Source: Riptortus pedestris (lineage: Eukaryota; Arthropoda; Insecta; Hemiptera; Alydidae). From it: a stretch of DNA of 64,000 bases. A model generated the notes under the pieces. That model worked only from the letters and a program-made list of their open reading frames with translations. It did not search any database and was not told the DNA's origin. Positions 47,460 to 60,179 of the stretch are shown piece by piece. The first letter of the stretch is position 1; each line of letters starts with the position of its first letter. The position numbers and the translations under genes are program-made. The DNA lies in contig CM032230.1 of assembly GCA_019009955.1 (NCBI GenBank), forward strand, positions 110,023,001 through 110,087,000, written 5' to 3'.

Positions 47460-48765
47460 AATACTATAAGGGCTCTGAAAAAACTGTACTGAATTTTCAT
47501 AGCTTTTACAATTATAAATTGCTAGGTTAATGTTAAGATTGACTTTTCTTTCTGAAAAAAAAAAAGAAATAAGAAAGGTAAACAAATCTTTTTTTGTAAC
47601 AGATATTATTGCTTTTTGTGATATAAAATTCTGTTTGAGTATTTTTTTTTAATGTGTTTACTATTTATGGTTATTTGGTAACAAGTTGAATATCGCTATA
47701 ATTGGGAATTACCTAATTTAGATACAACATGATTCTATTGAAAAAATTGGCTTTCCAAATAAATTCTGTTAATAATGCTGATTTTTGAGTAAGAAATAAT
47801 TAAAACGAGAAACTGAGTAAGACCTTACTGTCCTTCAGGGCTTATTCCGATAATGTTATTTTATGAAGAAGATAGCTGAGTTATCAATGAGGCCTGAAGT
47901 AACCATTTTGCAGTTGTTTTGATGATTTCTAAGTTGACTTTTAGAAATTTTTTATTAAATCATTACTATTTAGTCATGTTAAAGGTATTTGTGTTTGAAT
48001 TGAATTTTAAATGTATTTAATCTGTTAAATACACTTACTGGAAGACATTTAAATAGTAAGATTTATCTTGTTACTTTGTTTTAACTGTTTTATTTATTTT
48101 ACTCTGGAGCTGCATTTGTTAATGCCTGTTTACTTTTTAAATAGAACTATTCTCCATGAAAAACATTTTCTAATGTTCATTCTCTAATGCTGGATTCAAA
48201 GGAATAGTTCAAATGTTGTTATTGACCTCTAAGTATTTCAAATCTGAGATACATATTAAGGATAATGACATTTTAATAAAGTTATTAAACCATTCTCAAT
48301 TCTTCTCATCCATTCACTGATACTTAATAATTTTAAACACTGCCAATTTAAGCTTGTTATACTGTGTCATTGTCAAGCTTGATTAAGAAATATATTAGCT
48401 TTTAAAGAGGCATCAAAGTGCTCCCTATATTTTCACATAGTTCAGGTGTGATTAGTAAGATCGACCATCCATTCTTCCTCATTCCAGTCCTGCACTTGTT
48501 CACCTTTATAAATTGCTTATTTAGCATTTTGAGATAAAAGAAGAGTTGAACAAAGGGAATTAGCAATCTCCAGTTAAGAATCACTTATGCAAATATAGTA
48601 GAGGAGAATGATATTCTAACCACCTAGAAAAGCAGGACTAGGTACTTGTTTCTCATAACTCGTTTAAGTTTCAAAGTTTGAGTTCTTAAAATGACATTGT
48701 GTCTAGTTAATTTTGAATTTTAGACAAATAACGTAATTTAGGTGCAATTTTTCTTAAACTGCTGA

Positions 48766-48796
<31 letters not shown>

Positions 48797-50950
48797 TCAT
48801 ACCCAACCTTATCTTTATGTTATCATCACCCATTGCTCAGGAATATTCATTTCAGTGCTCATGATTAATTCTTTCCACAAACTGCAACCCCTACCACATC
48901 AAATCACAAAATGCTGAAGCAGTTAAAGCAGAAAGGTGATTTAACCATTGCCACACTATAAAAATCATAGACGCAATTTTTAAGGTTGCTACTAGGGACA
49001 GATAAAACAAATGCTGTTATGTCAGTCACATCTGATAGTATTAGTATTTATTTGTATAACTGAAGGAATGTCAATTTTGGAAAGAGGAATAAAAATAGCT
49101 TCATTGGAATTAGGTACAGTGTATATGAAATTGAATAAATGTGTATTAATTATGATTCATTTTACATTAATGAATCTGTTCAACATCGTAAAAACCCCTG
49201 AATCAACACATTGTAAATATCTATATTATAACAGCAAAATACAAAAGCTTCAACTGGTCATTCTTTAGGCACTAACACTTTTTTTTATGTTTTATCTCAT
49301 TTTTATAATGGAAAAAATTGAAATCTATTATAAAGTGAAAAGAAAGTTATAAACAAGAAGAAATAAGTAAATTTACAAGAAAAAATATTAGTTTGACAAA
49401 AAAAAATTAATGAATAAAACAACCATTTTTAAAACTATTTTGTATTTTTACTCCAATTTTTCAAGAAATATTTATAAAGTATATAAATAATTGATGGTAG
49501 CTGATCCACATTAACTGTCATCGTTATTTTGATATTTCTTCCTTAGTTTTATTCCTGCACAAGCTCCATTTGAAGTATAACATGTGAAGTGATCTGATTT
49601 TAAAAATAGTAATTTTTAATCAATTGACGATATACCAGTATCTATTCCTATATGAATGAGATGGTGGGATCACAATTGTATTATTAGCTTTATTAATTTT
49701 AATCAATTTTTATTTTAATTCCATAGTAATAAATGTATGAGATATTATTTGAGAATGTTGTAAATATGTAAATAGTTATTTGAATTTTTTTATAAAAACT
49801 ATTAGCACCAATATAAGGCAAAATAACTATGATTTATTAAAATATAAGCTGGCTCTCTTTATTGGTGCATATTTTTAAATTGTCTCAATTTTATTGCAAC
49901 ATTACAATACAATTATAAAACTTCCTTTAATTTAATTAAATAAAAGCTTAAGGATAAATGATTGAAATCTTCATACCTTAGATTTTTGTTGCATACAGTT
50001 GATCCGTAATACAATGTTTGTAAAATGTTGACCATCATGTGAACCAAAAGAAGTGTTTAACCTTTTTTATTGTAACCTAATTTAGATATTTTTATATTAT
50101 CTCTAGTTTGAATTGTGTTATTTGGATTTATAATTTGGAAGAGTGGTTAAATAAAAAATAACAGTAATTTTACAATAATGAGTTTTTGTAATTTACCTCT
50201 TTCACTTATGATTTAATGTAGGTTATTATTTAATTATGAAATGAAATGTACATATTTCTATTGGTCTGGAAAAGATTGTAGGATACCTCTAAAATGTTTT
50301 TGGCTTACAATAAACAAAAGTATACTAATGTTAAACCAGTTATGATTAATTTTCTCACACAGCATACTTAAATAATACATTGGATGTGAAATATTTGAAA
50401 TTCCCAAAAAAATACATTCCCTAAACAGCGTATTATTATCCAATATGCTCCAGCATCCTCTTTATCCATTATGAGTGTTAATTTTCAGCAACTCTTTGGC
50501 TGTCTTCTTCAGGCTAGTCATTATTTTTCCTGTCCGATAGTCCTGGGACTATCAGGAGCCTTAGGAACCCAACTAGAAAGATTCTGAAAATTCAGTAGCT
50601 GGACTGCTAGAGCGTATTAAATCATCAGTGCCCAACAAACAGGCTCATCAAAACCACATAATGTACCATCAATTCAATAATTTTATTAAATAAATCCATT
50701 TATTTTAATTTTTTAAACTCTAAATATGTAGCATGCATTTTCAATGTAATCAAAAAGAGTCATTTCATGGCTCTTGTGGGTATAGTCTTAAGAGTAGCTT
50801 CAAGGTATAACCTTTAGATCTTATTAAAATAGTTAATATTAGGTCTGCAGAATAGCCCCACCTCTTGATGCACTGTATTCACATAATAATGTATATATTA
50901 CCACCTATATAGAGTCTCCTTGAATCATATAAGATTTCCTAGAATACTCT
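47460..50950. other. No recognised gene
   Basis: Very AT-rich region after GID8 with a (TA)n tract near 48770. Open frames such as 49011-49268 have no recognisable domain. May include part of a long GID8 3' UTR. Confidence 0.4.
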
Positions 50951-50964
50951 ATTTTTCATTAAAA

Positions 50965-51400
50965 AAAGGGATCCCTTGGTGGAAATCAGGTATTGAGATT
51001 GTGCTCAGGGTGTGATTTTCGACAAATGTCCATGATCCTACCCAGGAGATAACGAAAATGAGGTCCATTCAAAATTTTATATGTGTCTGCTAACGCTTTA
51101 ACGGACGCAATTTTTGTCTGATCTTTACCAGTCTCGATATTTAAACGTTTTATGTAAAAATAAAGTGTAAGTTCTATAACATCTGAAATCGGACTTATAA
51201 GAGGGGGGGGGGTTAAATGAGAATTCCGAAATATCTCGTTGTGCGTCGGATAGAAAAATTGTATAGAATCAATCTTATTGCAAATCAATCTTTTGTATTT
51301 ACTCACGCTGGTGTTGTGTTAGCAGCAGATTTCTCTATTGTAAAACTTTACGTGGGAAATCTGTATATTTTACACAGCCCTAGCGTGACAGACGTTTTCT
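50965..51400 (-). mobile_element. HINE-like repeat, shortened
   Basis: Minus-oriented: 3' end AAGGGATCCCTTGGTGGAAA, TGATCCTACCCAGGAGAT, core with CTCGATATTTAAACGTTTTA, 5' end TTTACGTGGGAAATCTG and GCGTGACAGACG at ~51395. It faces the next copy head to head. Confidence 0.65.
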
Positions 51401-51407
51401 TAAATAA

Positions 51408-52700
51408 AAAGTCCGTCACGCAGGGGCTGCGTAAACTAAGCAGATTTCCCATGTGTAGTTTTACAATAGAGAAATTTCACGAGAGCCGAGCCAGTCAAGG
51501 AAACCCGAACTAGTTTTGGGCGGGAAAGTAACTCTCGTCCGTTAGGCTCCGAGATTAAGTTAAAAACAATGCTGCTGTGAATATTAAGTAAACAAATAAA
51601 GGGCAAGTCAAATGGTAAAAACCTTCTTGATAGCAAACAGTCTGAGTTGTAAACAATCAGGTTAGCCATATTTTACCGGAAATAAAAGCAATTACGGAAA
51701 TATATTTTAATATAAGTTATAAATTTTATTCATAACTATTTATTATATTATATCTAGTACTGTAATTAATAATAAACCAGAATAATTTTCATTAATCACA
51801 ACCATTCCAAATTTAGGAATCCGGGAAGCAAATAGAAAGAGGGGGGGGGGGAGCAAAATACGATTCAGACGGTTATGAGATGTTCACATGATTAAGGAAC
51901 AGGCAGGTTAGCCAGTGAAGATTTACAATAGATAAATATACATACAGGTAACACTTCCGTGAATATTAGTGAATAAATACAAACGGCAATGAGAAATCTT
52001 TCAGTGAATTTACAATATAAGTTAATAATCTCTACAACGGAATACGGCCAGATTGTAAACAAACAGGTTAGCCAACCTTGTAGCGCAGTATCGATAGATA
52101 GACCGGAAAAACAAACAATTAAAGAAATATATGTGAATATAAAATATTAATTTTATTAGAAACTATTTACTATAGTTAGTGGAGTAATTTGAAATGAATC
52201 AAAATTATTTCTATTTAAATCACTCAGATTTTTCTAGTCCAAGAAAAAAAGAAAAGGGGGGGTCGTTAACAGAACGTATTTGTTTGTACCTCGTAAAATA
52301 AAATTTTGATGAAAACAATATTTTGTATTTAACCTAGTAATGAAGTGGTTCATGATATATCAGCTTATTATTAATATGTCACTAGTAGGAGTGGGGGTTT
52401 ACTGAAAGCGGAACTCATTACAAAAAATACAAATATCTCGGTTAATACTCATTATACGGAAAATATCTATAGAACAATATTTATAGTAAATTTAATTTTC
52501 AATATGATTGATTCTATACAGTTTTTCAGTCCACCTTATAGTAACGGATATATTTCGAATTTTCGAAAATTCTCCACTCTAAACCCCCCTTCCACTGGTC
52601 CGATTTCAGTCATTAACGAACTTGATATTTCTTTTTACATAAAACATCTAAATATCAAATTTGGTAGCGATTAAACAATAACTGTGACCGCTAGAGCGGT

Positions 52701-52759
<59 letters not shown>

Positions 52760-52895
52760 TACATACAGTTTTGAATGGCCCTCATTTTCGTCATCTCCTA
52801 AATAGGATCGATGGACATTTGAAGAAAAATTTCGAAAAACGCGATATGAGTACGACCTCAATAGCTGATTTCTCTTAAGGGAAATCTGCTAAAAA
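51408..52895 (+). mobile_element. HINE-like repeat split by tandem repeats
   Basis: 5' part 51408-51560 (GTCCGTCACGCAGGGGCTGC, TTTTACAATAGAGAAATTTC). The core resumes at ~52385 (GGAGTGGGGGTTTACTGAA, AATATCTCGGTTAATACTCA), then the (TA)n tract 52705-52753 and the 3' block to TTAAGGGAAATCTGCTAAAA at 52890. Confidence 0.62.
51570..52300. repeat. Two ~385-bp tandem units
   Basis: Units starting GTGAATATTA at 51572 and 51958 share TTGTAAAC-A-CAGGTTAGCC, ACCGGAAA, AATTA-GAAATATAT, ATTTTATT--AACTATTTA and a G tract followed by a gap (51841 and 52255). They sit inside a HINE-like copy. Family not recognised. Confidence 0.55.
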
Positions 52896-53439
52896 TGAAA
52901 TAACTTCTTAACAATGTTGAAAGGAACGTGTTCAGTTATTTATTAGACCCACCATCTACTTGTTTTACTGGCCAACTGAATAAGGTTTGTAAAATAAAAA
53001 TACTATTTTGAATGAGATATGAAGTATTTAGAGTGAGATATGGACTTTCGAAATTAAGTGATACATATCTGAATTCTCACGGTACACCTATTACATTAAC
53101 TGAATTTGTACTTTTAATATTGTGCTAAACATTTCATAGCATTTTGCTCATATATTGAGCTATATGTGTAGAAATTAAAAAAAAAAATACTAAAAGCTGA
53201 TGTAGAGGGCTTGAAATTCAAGCTGGTCAAAGGTGTTTTATGGCTAGAGTGCTTCAAATGAAAATCTAGTAGGAGTGGAGTTTTACAGAAGACTGAAAAT
53301 GCAAAATATTGCAAATAGCTTGGTTAATATTGGACCTAGAGAGAAAAAAAGGACAGTAAAATAATGGTAGAAATTAAATTTTCAACAATATAGGTTATGT
53401 AACATTTTCTCATCCGATTTATAATAACAGAAATATTTG

Positions 53440-53688
53440 GTCATATCTGTTGGTGCATACCGTCGGCACTGCTGATGATGGAGTACAGTTGGCAAGCGCT
53501 TTCGATGCAAAGGCACCATCTACAAGCCGTCTAGAGTTGAACAAACGTATAAAACCAACATGCCAACGGACACCTAACTCAGGACAACTCTATGGTGGTG
53601 GTTGAATATGGTGCCTTTGCATCGAAAGCGCTTGCCAACTGTACTCGACCATCAGCCAGTGACGACGATACGCACTGACAGATATGAC
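53440..53688. mobile_element. Foldback element
   Basis: A 249-bp inverted repeat. The inner arms (53483-53519 and 53608-53644) are perfect over 37 bp and include GGCAAGCGCTTTCGATGCAA. The outer arms start GTCATATCTGT on both sides and are ~80% alike. The spacer is 88 bp. No target duplication or coding sequence seen. Confidence 0.75.
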
Positions 53689-53989
53689 TACAGTATCCAT
53701 ACTGGCGGTTCCAGCCCTTTACTTGATTTACGAGAGGTATTTGGGTTTGTTTATTTTATCCCCTCTAACCCCCCACCCCCATCCCAACTTGTTGATGAAC
53801 ACTAGGTCTTATGTAAACCTCAAACATGACGAGTTATGATATATTATCTTATAGAACATGCAAGAGTACTAGAAGTCGGTGTTAATTGAAGTCTGAAAAC
53901 ACAAATAACTTGATTAATATTTGCCATACGAAAAGAATGCATGGAACAAGACTTTTTTTCGGCTGACTTTCCAGACCTTGAAGATCTTT

Positions 53990-54405
53990 AGCTGTCTTTA
54001 TCAGGCACCTCCGCCTCCATATATCCTGAGCAGTGGGTTTCCAATCCAGCCTATTGAACTCTAGCATACTTCTTCACTCTGTCAGTCCATCTCATCTTCA
54101 GTCTCTCGCGGCCAGGACCTAACTCTCCACTGCCGCGTTCATTATATGCTTGGGAGCTGGTTGGATCACTTCTTGTCACATGCCTCACCCATTGTCACAC
54201 ACCTCTTAGCTTTCATGTCATGTAAAATCCACTGTCTTGTTTCATATATAATCCTTCTCTTGCCTTCCTTTTCCAGAGTCCTATGTGATAATCTCATTTG
54301 GCGCCAATTATGGCTCCCCTTACGCTCAAACATTTCAATCTTTGTTTCCAATGTACTAGTCAACATCCATTTCTCACAATCGTACATCATTACGATGTAC
54401 GACCA
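53990..54405 (-). pseudogene. Non-LTR retrotransposon 3' end
   Basis: Minus-strand reading YDCEKWMLTSTLETKIEMFE is the usual YGCETWTL... block after the reverse transcriptase of APE-type LINEs. Downstream, RERLKMRWTDRVKKYAR matches the typical end (GRPRRRWIDDV-like). The upstream polymerase is missing, so this is a 5'-truncated relic. Confidence 0.7.
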
Positions 54406-55188
54406 GCACTAGAATGATGCAATTTTAAATTTGGGACTGCTGCAAAATAATATTGTGCCCCTCTATATTTTAATAAAATCTACTAAGAATGAGGGGCGCG
54501 ATGTTAGAAGGGTCAAAATTACAAATTTGTCTAGAAGATTTTTTAGTTTATCATGAAATGATCTATAAATTGTGTTCTTAGATGTTTTTGAATTGATGAA
54601 TCGGAACGTAGATATCGTAAGTCACTTTCAAATGTAATAATTTTAAATGAAGTGCAGCAAAATTTTGAATGTCTATTTAATTTAATGAGTTAAAGGAAGT
54701 CATGGGTGTCTGCATCAGATTCTTATGTATTTTATTGTATTGCATTAAATGTATAACTATCTAATCAATGTAACATTAAAAGTGAAAATGATTTATAGCC
54801 ATTTTTAGCCCAAGGAAAAATTCCGGTGAATTGGTCCCCATTTACTTGTAACGTCATAAAAAAACACATTAGGTTATTCTATGTATTATATCATAGGGGA
54901 GTAATTATTTCTTTGGAATGCATCTAATCATGAGCGGTCCTTAGTCAAGTAAAGTTCTATGACCCTTGTTGCATGCATCACAATGTTTATTAGAGATAAC
55001 TCTTTGGTTGAAGTTTTGACTTGATCTTCTCTTATGAAGTCCTTGTGGTTATCCGTTATCTGTCTACTATGAATTTTACAATTTCATCCCCGGATTTTTT
55101 AAGATTGTCATGTGTCACTTTTCTTTCATAAAAAATCAATTAGCTCCTATTTATTTAACTTAAGTGCTAGTTGTATTGTCGGGCAATC

Positions 55189-58100
55189 ATGTTCATTGTA
55201 GGTTTGACAGGAGGTATTTCCACTGGGAAAAGTACAGTGGCGGAAATGATAAGGGGATATGGAATTCCTGTTTTAGATGCCGATTATTATGCAAGAAAAG
55301 GTATATATACAGAACTTTATTTTTAATTTAGGCAGGCCACATAAGGTGCTATGGTAGTTGAATTTTCTAATATCTTATTATTATTAGTGAACGTTAATAA
55401 ATAACATTTATTATTATTGTGATTTTTTTTAATGGCTTTATAATTTCCTCTACAGTATGTCTTAATACATCTATTAAATATGTTTTTCTTAATATACTTT
55501 GTAATAATTCTTTCCGTAGTTGTGGAACCTGGGCGCAAAGCATGGAAAAAAATTAGACAAGAATTTGGTGAAAATGTTTTTCATTCTTCTGGTGAGTTGA
55601 ATCGTGAAGCTCTTGGGGAAATTATTTTTCAAGATAAGGACCGTAGGCGAAAATTAAATGAAATCACTCATCCAGAAATATATAGAGAAATGACATGGGC
55701 AGCAATAAAATGTTTTTTTCAAGGTAAACTTTTTTGTAATGTTTTTGATGTAAGCATTTTACGCATCATTAATTTTCGATATAAAGAGAATTCCATACTT
55801 CCAGGCATGCAAATAAATGATATATTTCCTGTTGAGGAAGCCTTTTCTTTTTGCCTTACTTGACATTATGAGGTAGTTTTTTTTAGAAGAGTAGCAAAGT
55901 CCTTAATGCAAACATATTTTTTTAATTTTTTTAGGACATGCTTTTATTGTAATGGATTTACCTCTTTTGTTTGAAAGTGGTGCTATGTTGAACTACCTGT
56001 ACAAAATCATTGTAGTTACATGGTAAGTAATTTAACTATTTACTTCTTAGCATTTATCATTAAATAGCCATGTTACCCATCATTAACAGGTTAAATGCAT
56101 AATATTAATTATATAAAGATTGGATTAATTTATGCACTAACTAATCCCGTCATTTTCATCCCATACCACAGACTGACATAACAAAGAGTTGTGCCTGTTA
56201 AAGATGTTCGACATATATGCATCTGAAAACTGAAAATAGTCAATCATTAACAACTCTTTACTGAAAGCAAGGTCTAGGTCTAATATACTATTTGTTTGTT
56301 ACTTTCAGTGAAGAAGACCTTCAAGTACAAAGATTGATAGAAAGAAGTAGGATGACTGAGGCAAGAGCCAAGTTGAGGATAGCTGCCCAAATGCCTCTTG
56401 AACAGAAAGCTGAAAGAGCACATTTTGTTATTGAAAATTCAGGAAGTTTAGAAGATACGAGGGAGCAGGTTATTTTAAAACATTTGATTTGGTTTATTTT
56501 AAAGTTTGGCACTATTTAAAACAAACTTTTACAATAAATAGGTTGGATATTAAGGAGTAAACAGGTATATGATATGTCTTTTCAAAGGACAAACACTCAG
56601 ACCAGAAACAGTAGTGATGGCGTAAAATGAAGTTTTATAAACCACTTCATGACCAGTTTTCTATAAATTTGTTCCTTTGGTTAACTTTCTTGATGCCCAT
56701 TTCAACAAAATTATAATCATCATAAATAATCTCACATGGTAAACCTAGAGTTCGATTCTAGCCTGGGCAAACAGGAATTTATTTAGTGATGAACATTAAA
56801 TAAAATCCTTAGTCCCACCCTGGCTAGAAAAGGGTGGTAACTTGTAGATAACCCATCCCAATTAGTCATAGTAGCATAAAGTGGATGTTAATAAATAAAT
56901 AAAAAATAATATGTGTTAAATATTCTTAAATGTAGGTAATTGAACTTTTAAATTTTACTGAAGGTATGGGTCTGAATTTGAGGAAAGTAGTTGCCGATTG
57001 TATTCGGTAGTGACTGGGGGCTAGGTGCTACAAGGACTTTAGCACCTGGTAGTTAATTATGATCAAAATCAACATTTTTTTTGGTAGTTTGCAGAGTATT
57101 CTTCCTAAAATGTACCCTAAATTCCATAGTCTGCCCCAAAATTAAGCATTATTGTTTCATTTGTTTTCTTCTCTTCCTGTATGTAGCCAATAACTAGAAA
57201 CATTCAGATTCAGAATCAGCTTCCATGCAGATTAGTGTCTCAGAAATCTGAGAGAAGTCTAAAATGAAATAAATTTGTAATAAAAAAATAAATAATGTTT
57301 ATGGGTGCCAAAGTGAAAATGGGCAAGGAGACTGGGGGTACTTTCAAATTGTTAAGTTTTTTTTGGGTTGTAGCATGTTGATGTAGTGGGAGGAATAGCT
57401 CCAGAAAGTAATGGTAATAGCAGTAATAATATGTGTAGTATGGGGGCATATAAAAAAGTCAGAATGTTGTTTAATTTGTTGTCTAAAATAGATTACTGAG
57501 TAAATATTGTTCATCTTCTTTGTCCAAACCTCTTTCCATGAATTTTATACCTGCTGAGACTATATTGCCTCTACTTGACACAATTCTTGTGTTGGTCATC
57601 AGCTCAATTAGTCCCTTTAACTAGACATGATGGGTTTTATGCATGTATCCCAACTCGCTTAATTCACAATGATATTTATTCATTTACAGCATAATATAGC
57701 CCATGATGACTAAATTTATTCTTTAATAAATATGAAATTAAGTATTGTTAATGTTCTATGAATATACATAAAATTTCATAATTTGCTTGAGGCATTATCA
57801 TGGAACATTTATAAATTCTATTCGGCAACTGGAAGTCAAAATTTTGAAATTCATAAATTCAACGTGTTAGATCTGAAAATATATTTTATACACAATTTTT
57901 TTTTTACATTTTTTCTGATGAAATCAATGTTAACAATGATATTGGTGAACACAAGTTTTTACTTGCAATAAAACTCCATTCCTGTTGGCGGCAGTAAAGT
58001 ATAAAATAGCCCTCAATGACTAATTTTTAAATCCTTGATATACATTACAAAAAATCACAATATTGTTGCGAAAATTAAATACACCAGAGAAGGAACCGCG

Positions 58101-60171
58101 TGATTGGGGAGTGTGGAGGAGTTCAAAGAAGTGCCACTACTAATTGGTCGCGTCCTTACTAGTCCCTTCTAGTCCTTCTTGGAAAATCCTCGGTCTCACC
58201 CTGCTCCTCTATTTAAGCCTGTACAGCTCAACCTAGTGGAACCGGTAGAATCTAATTAGGGACTTTCAGGAACTTCTGGACCTTTCCTTGGCTAGACCCT
58301 TCTACAGGCATTTATAAGAGACCCTGCCAGTACCTCAGCCTCAGTTTTACGCTCAGATGTCTTGATGGTCACATCGGTGCTACAGTGCGACTTAGTGCAG
58401 TGCGGTAAAGTGTTTTTATAAGAAGAACAGTGTTGTGCTGTGACTGTAAGTAGCAGTTTAGTGCCGTGTTTAAGACAGTGCAGTGCCGCGAAGTAAAGGA
58501 CAGTGCAGTGCTGTCGTTTTATGTGAATTTCAGTGACCGTGAGTGAATTATTGGACTGTGTAATCTGAAGGACAGTGACACTATCAGTGTAATATTGTGA
58601 GTAGTAATAATTAACCAAGAGTATTGTGAAATAAATTGTGCAGTGATAAACTGTGAAACTTGGGTGTGTTTAATTTTGCAATCCAAAAGAACTCTTATTA
58701 ACAATGTTTTATTACTGGTTTTGTAATAAAAACTTAACAATATATATTACAAAGGCACCCTCATGAAACACTAATAAATTCTGTTTAGTGACAGGAAGTT
58801 TGAAAAACATAAATCTTAATAACGTTTTAGGTCTGTAAAATAAACAATTCATTTTTTACCTTTTTCCGACAATAATTTTTATTAACTATGATATTGGAGT
58901 TTTGATCGTAAAATTTATTGTTAAGACAATTTGTTATTTACATTTTTTCAATAAAACCAATTTAATGAAGATTTTGGCAGTGGAGTATACCTCCCTTCAT
59001 AACATAACATTCGAATTTTCATCTATTCTATGTTATATCTTGTGATAGTTGACTCAAAAATAAAGAAATCCATAAAAATCTTAGCCATCCAGCCAAAACC
59101 AGGACATGGAAGGAAGAAAAGGAGGGATCCTTCCCTGCTAGTTCTTGGTGATTTCAATATTTAAATATCTAAAGAAGGTAACCTTGGACTTATTCAACAG
59201 CAGAGCATAGATGAGACTACCAGGATAATCGGTAACAAACTACAATTTCCTTCACATGGAGCTACACAACCAAATGTGAATAAGCTTGAATGTTTGCACT
59301 GGGAACCATACCATACTTTAATCAGTGATATTTTGTCCATATTTTAGATGCAAGAAGCTACTAGAAGGCTAACTGTAGCTAAGATCAATTTCTGATAGTT
59401 AGTAGCTAGGTGCAGGCGACCGTTACCACTGTGTTAGAGATTGCTGAGTATAAAAACATCCCTTTCCAGCGGAGATGCTGGTGATGAAGTGTTTAAGCTG
59501 TGTTACAAAAGACTTGTGTCAAAAATACAAGAAAAAAAAGAAAACTGTGCAATGAAAAGAAGTCGACATTGGGGCAGATCAAATCTGTCTAATTCAAGAA
59601 CTTCTCCCAGGAAGAGAAACTAATGACATAAAAGACAGTAAAAATAAATCTGTGGTCTGTGTATGTAAAGCTGTGAAACATGGACACTGAAAACAGGAGA
59701 GCTCATTTACATATTGAAGTTAACTTATAAAATTACTTGAAAAGTTCCCAAATTTATTTATCAATTTATGGTACCATTGGTGGCCTTTTACTCAGTATAA
59801 ATAAAGCTATTCTAAAGAAGGAATATTGGTAGGTGTTTGAGCATTAGTTATTATCTAATGTAGTACTAAAGAGGTGTTTATTTAAAAAAAAAAAAAATGT
59901 AGTAAAAAGTTGATTACCCATAAAAACCCCACTCTAATAGCCATAGTAACATAAACTGGATATAAAATAAATAAATAACAGTATGATAAAAAATGTCATT
60001 TAACATATGTTTCTATTTTTGATATAGGTTGCGAGAATTGTTGGCATCCTGAAGGACTCCAAACATCACTGGAAAGTAAGAATGATTGCTGGAATTATTT
60101 GCTGTAGTATATTTTCTTTTATGTATTGGGCAGGATCTCGATTTTATCAAGCAAAAATTACTGCACGGTAA
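55189..60171 (+). CDS. DCAKD: Dephospho-CoA kinase domain-containing protein
   Basis: P-loop kinase of the CoaE type; the family phosphorylates dephospho-CoA in the last step of coenzyme A synthesis, and the DCAKD branch carries a C-terminal membrane segment. Exons 55189-55300, 55520-55723, 55935-56022, 56309-56468 and 60028-60171 sum to 708 bp, 235 codons plus stop (human 231). Junctions are GT-AG and in frame. Seen: Walker [13 protein letters not shown] near the N-terminus, [68 protein letters not shown], and [12 protein letters not shown]. The last exon has a hydrophobic stretch [18 protein letters not shown], consistent with membrane anchoring. Intron 4 (~3.6 kb) contains a SINE, an LTR and a LINE fragment. 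Confidence 0.95.
56724..56905 (+). repeat. SINE copy in DCAKD intron 4
   Basis: AGAGTTCGATTCTAGCCTGG (B-box), CAGGAATTTATTTAGTGATG, CACCCTGGCTAGAAAAGGGT, CCCATCCCAATTAGTCATAG, tail AATAAATAAATAAAAAATAA. Confidence 0.75.
57780..58990. repeat. Diverged direct duplicate interrupted by an LTR
   Basis: 57785-57960 and 58745-58990 align loosely: ATAAATTCT, CTGGAAGT/CAGGAAGT, TTTTAGGTCTG/GTTAGATCTG, TTTTTTACATTTTTTC, TGATATTGG. The LTR at 58064-58739 lies between them. Family unknown. Confidence 0.4.
58064..58739 (+). mobile_element. Solo LTR, copy 2 (DCAKD intron 4)
   Basis: TGTTGCGAAAATTAAATAC ... AAACTTAACA with perfect 4-bp flanks ATAT on both sides. From CTCAGTTTTACGCTCAGATG onward it is very similar to copy 1, including the CAGTG-rich stretch and the AATAAA near the end. 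The first ~250 bp (U3) differ more. A 4-bp duplication suits the Gypsy superfamily; no genes are attached to prove it. Confidence 0.8.
59060..59700 (+). pseudogene. LINE endonuclease/RT-end fragments
   Basis: [11 protein letters not shown] at ~59135-59165 is the GDFN block of an APE endonuclease. Beyond it are further fragments, and at ~59667 AGCTGTGAAACATGGACACT encodes the C-E-T-W-T-like end block with a frameshift. Heavily decayed and internally deleted. Confidence 0.5.
59915..59978 (+). repeat. SINE tail fragment
   Basis: ACCCCACTCTAATAGCCATA followed by GTAACATAAACTGGAT and an AAATAAATAAATAA tail, just before DCAKD exon 5. Confidence 0.5.
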
Positions 60172-60179
60172 CAGTAAAG

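Noticed and set aside
52684..52878. Frame starting with alternating Tyr-Ile
   Set aside because: It translates the (TA)n microsatellite and the HINE-like 3' block; low-complexity artefact. The same applies to 8254-8502 on the minus strand.
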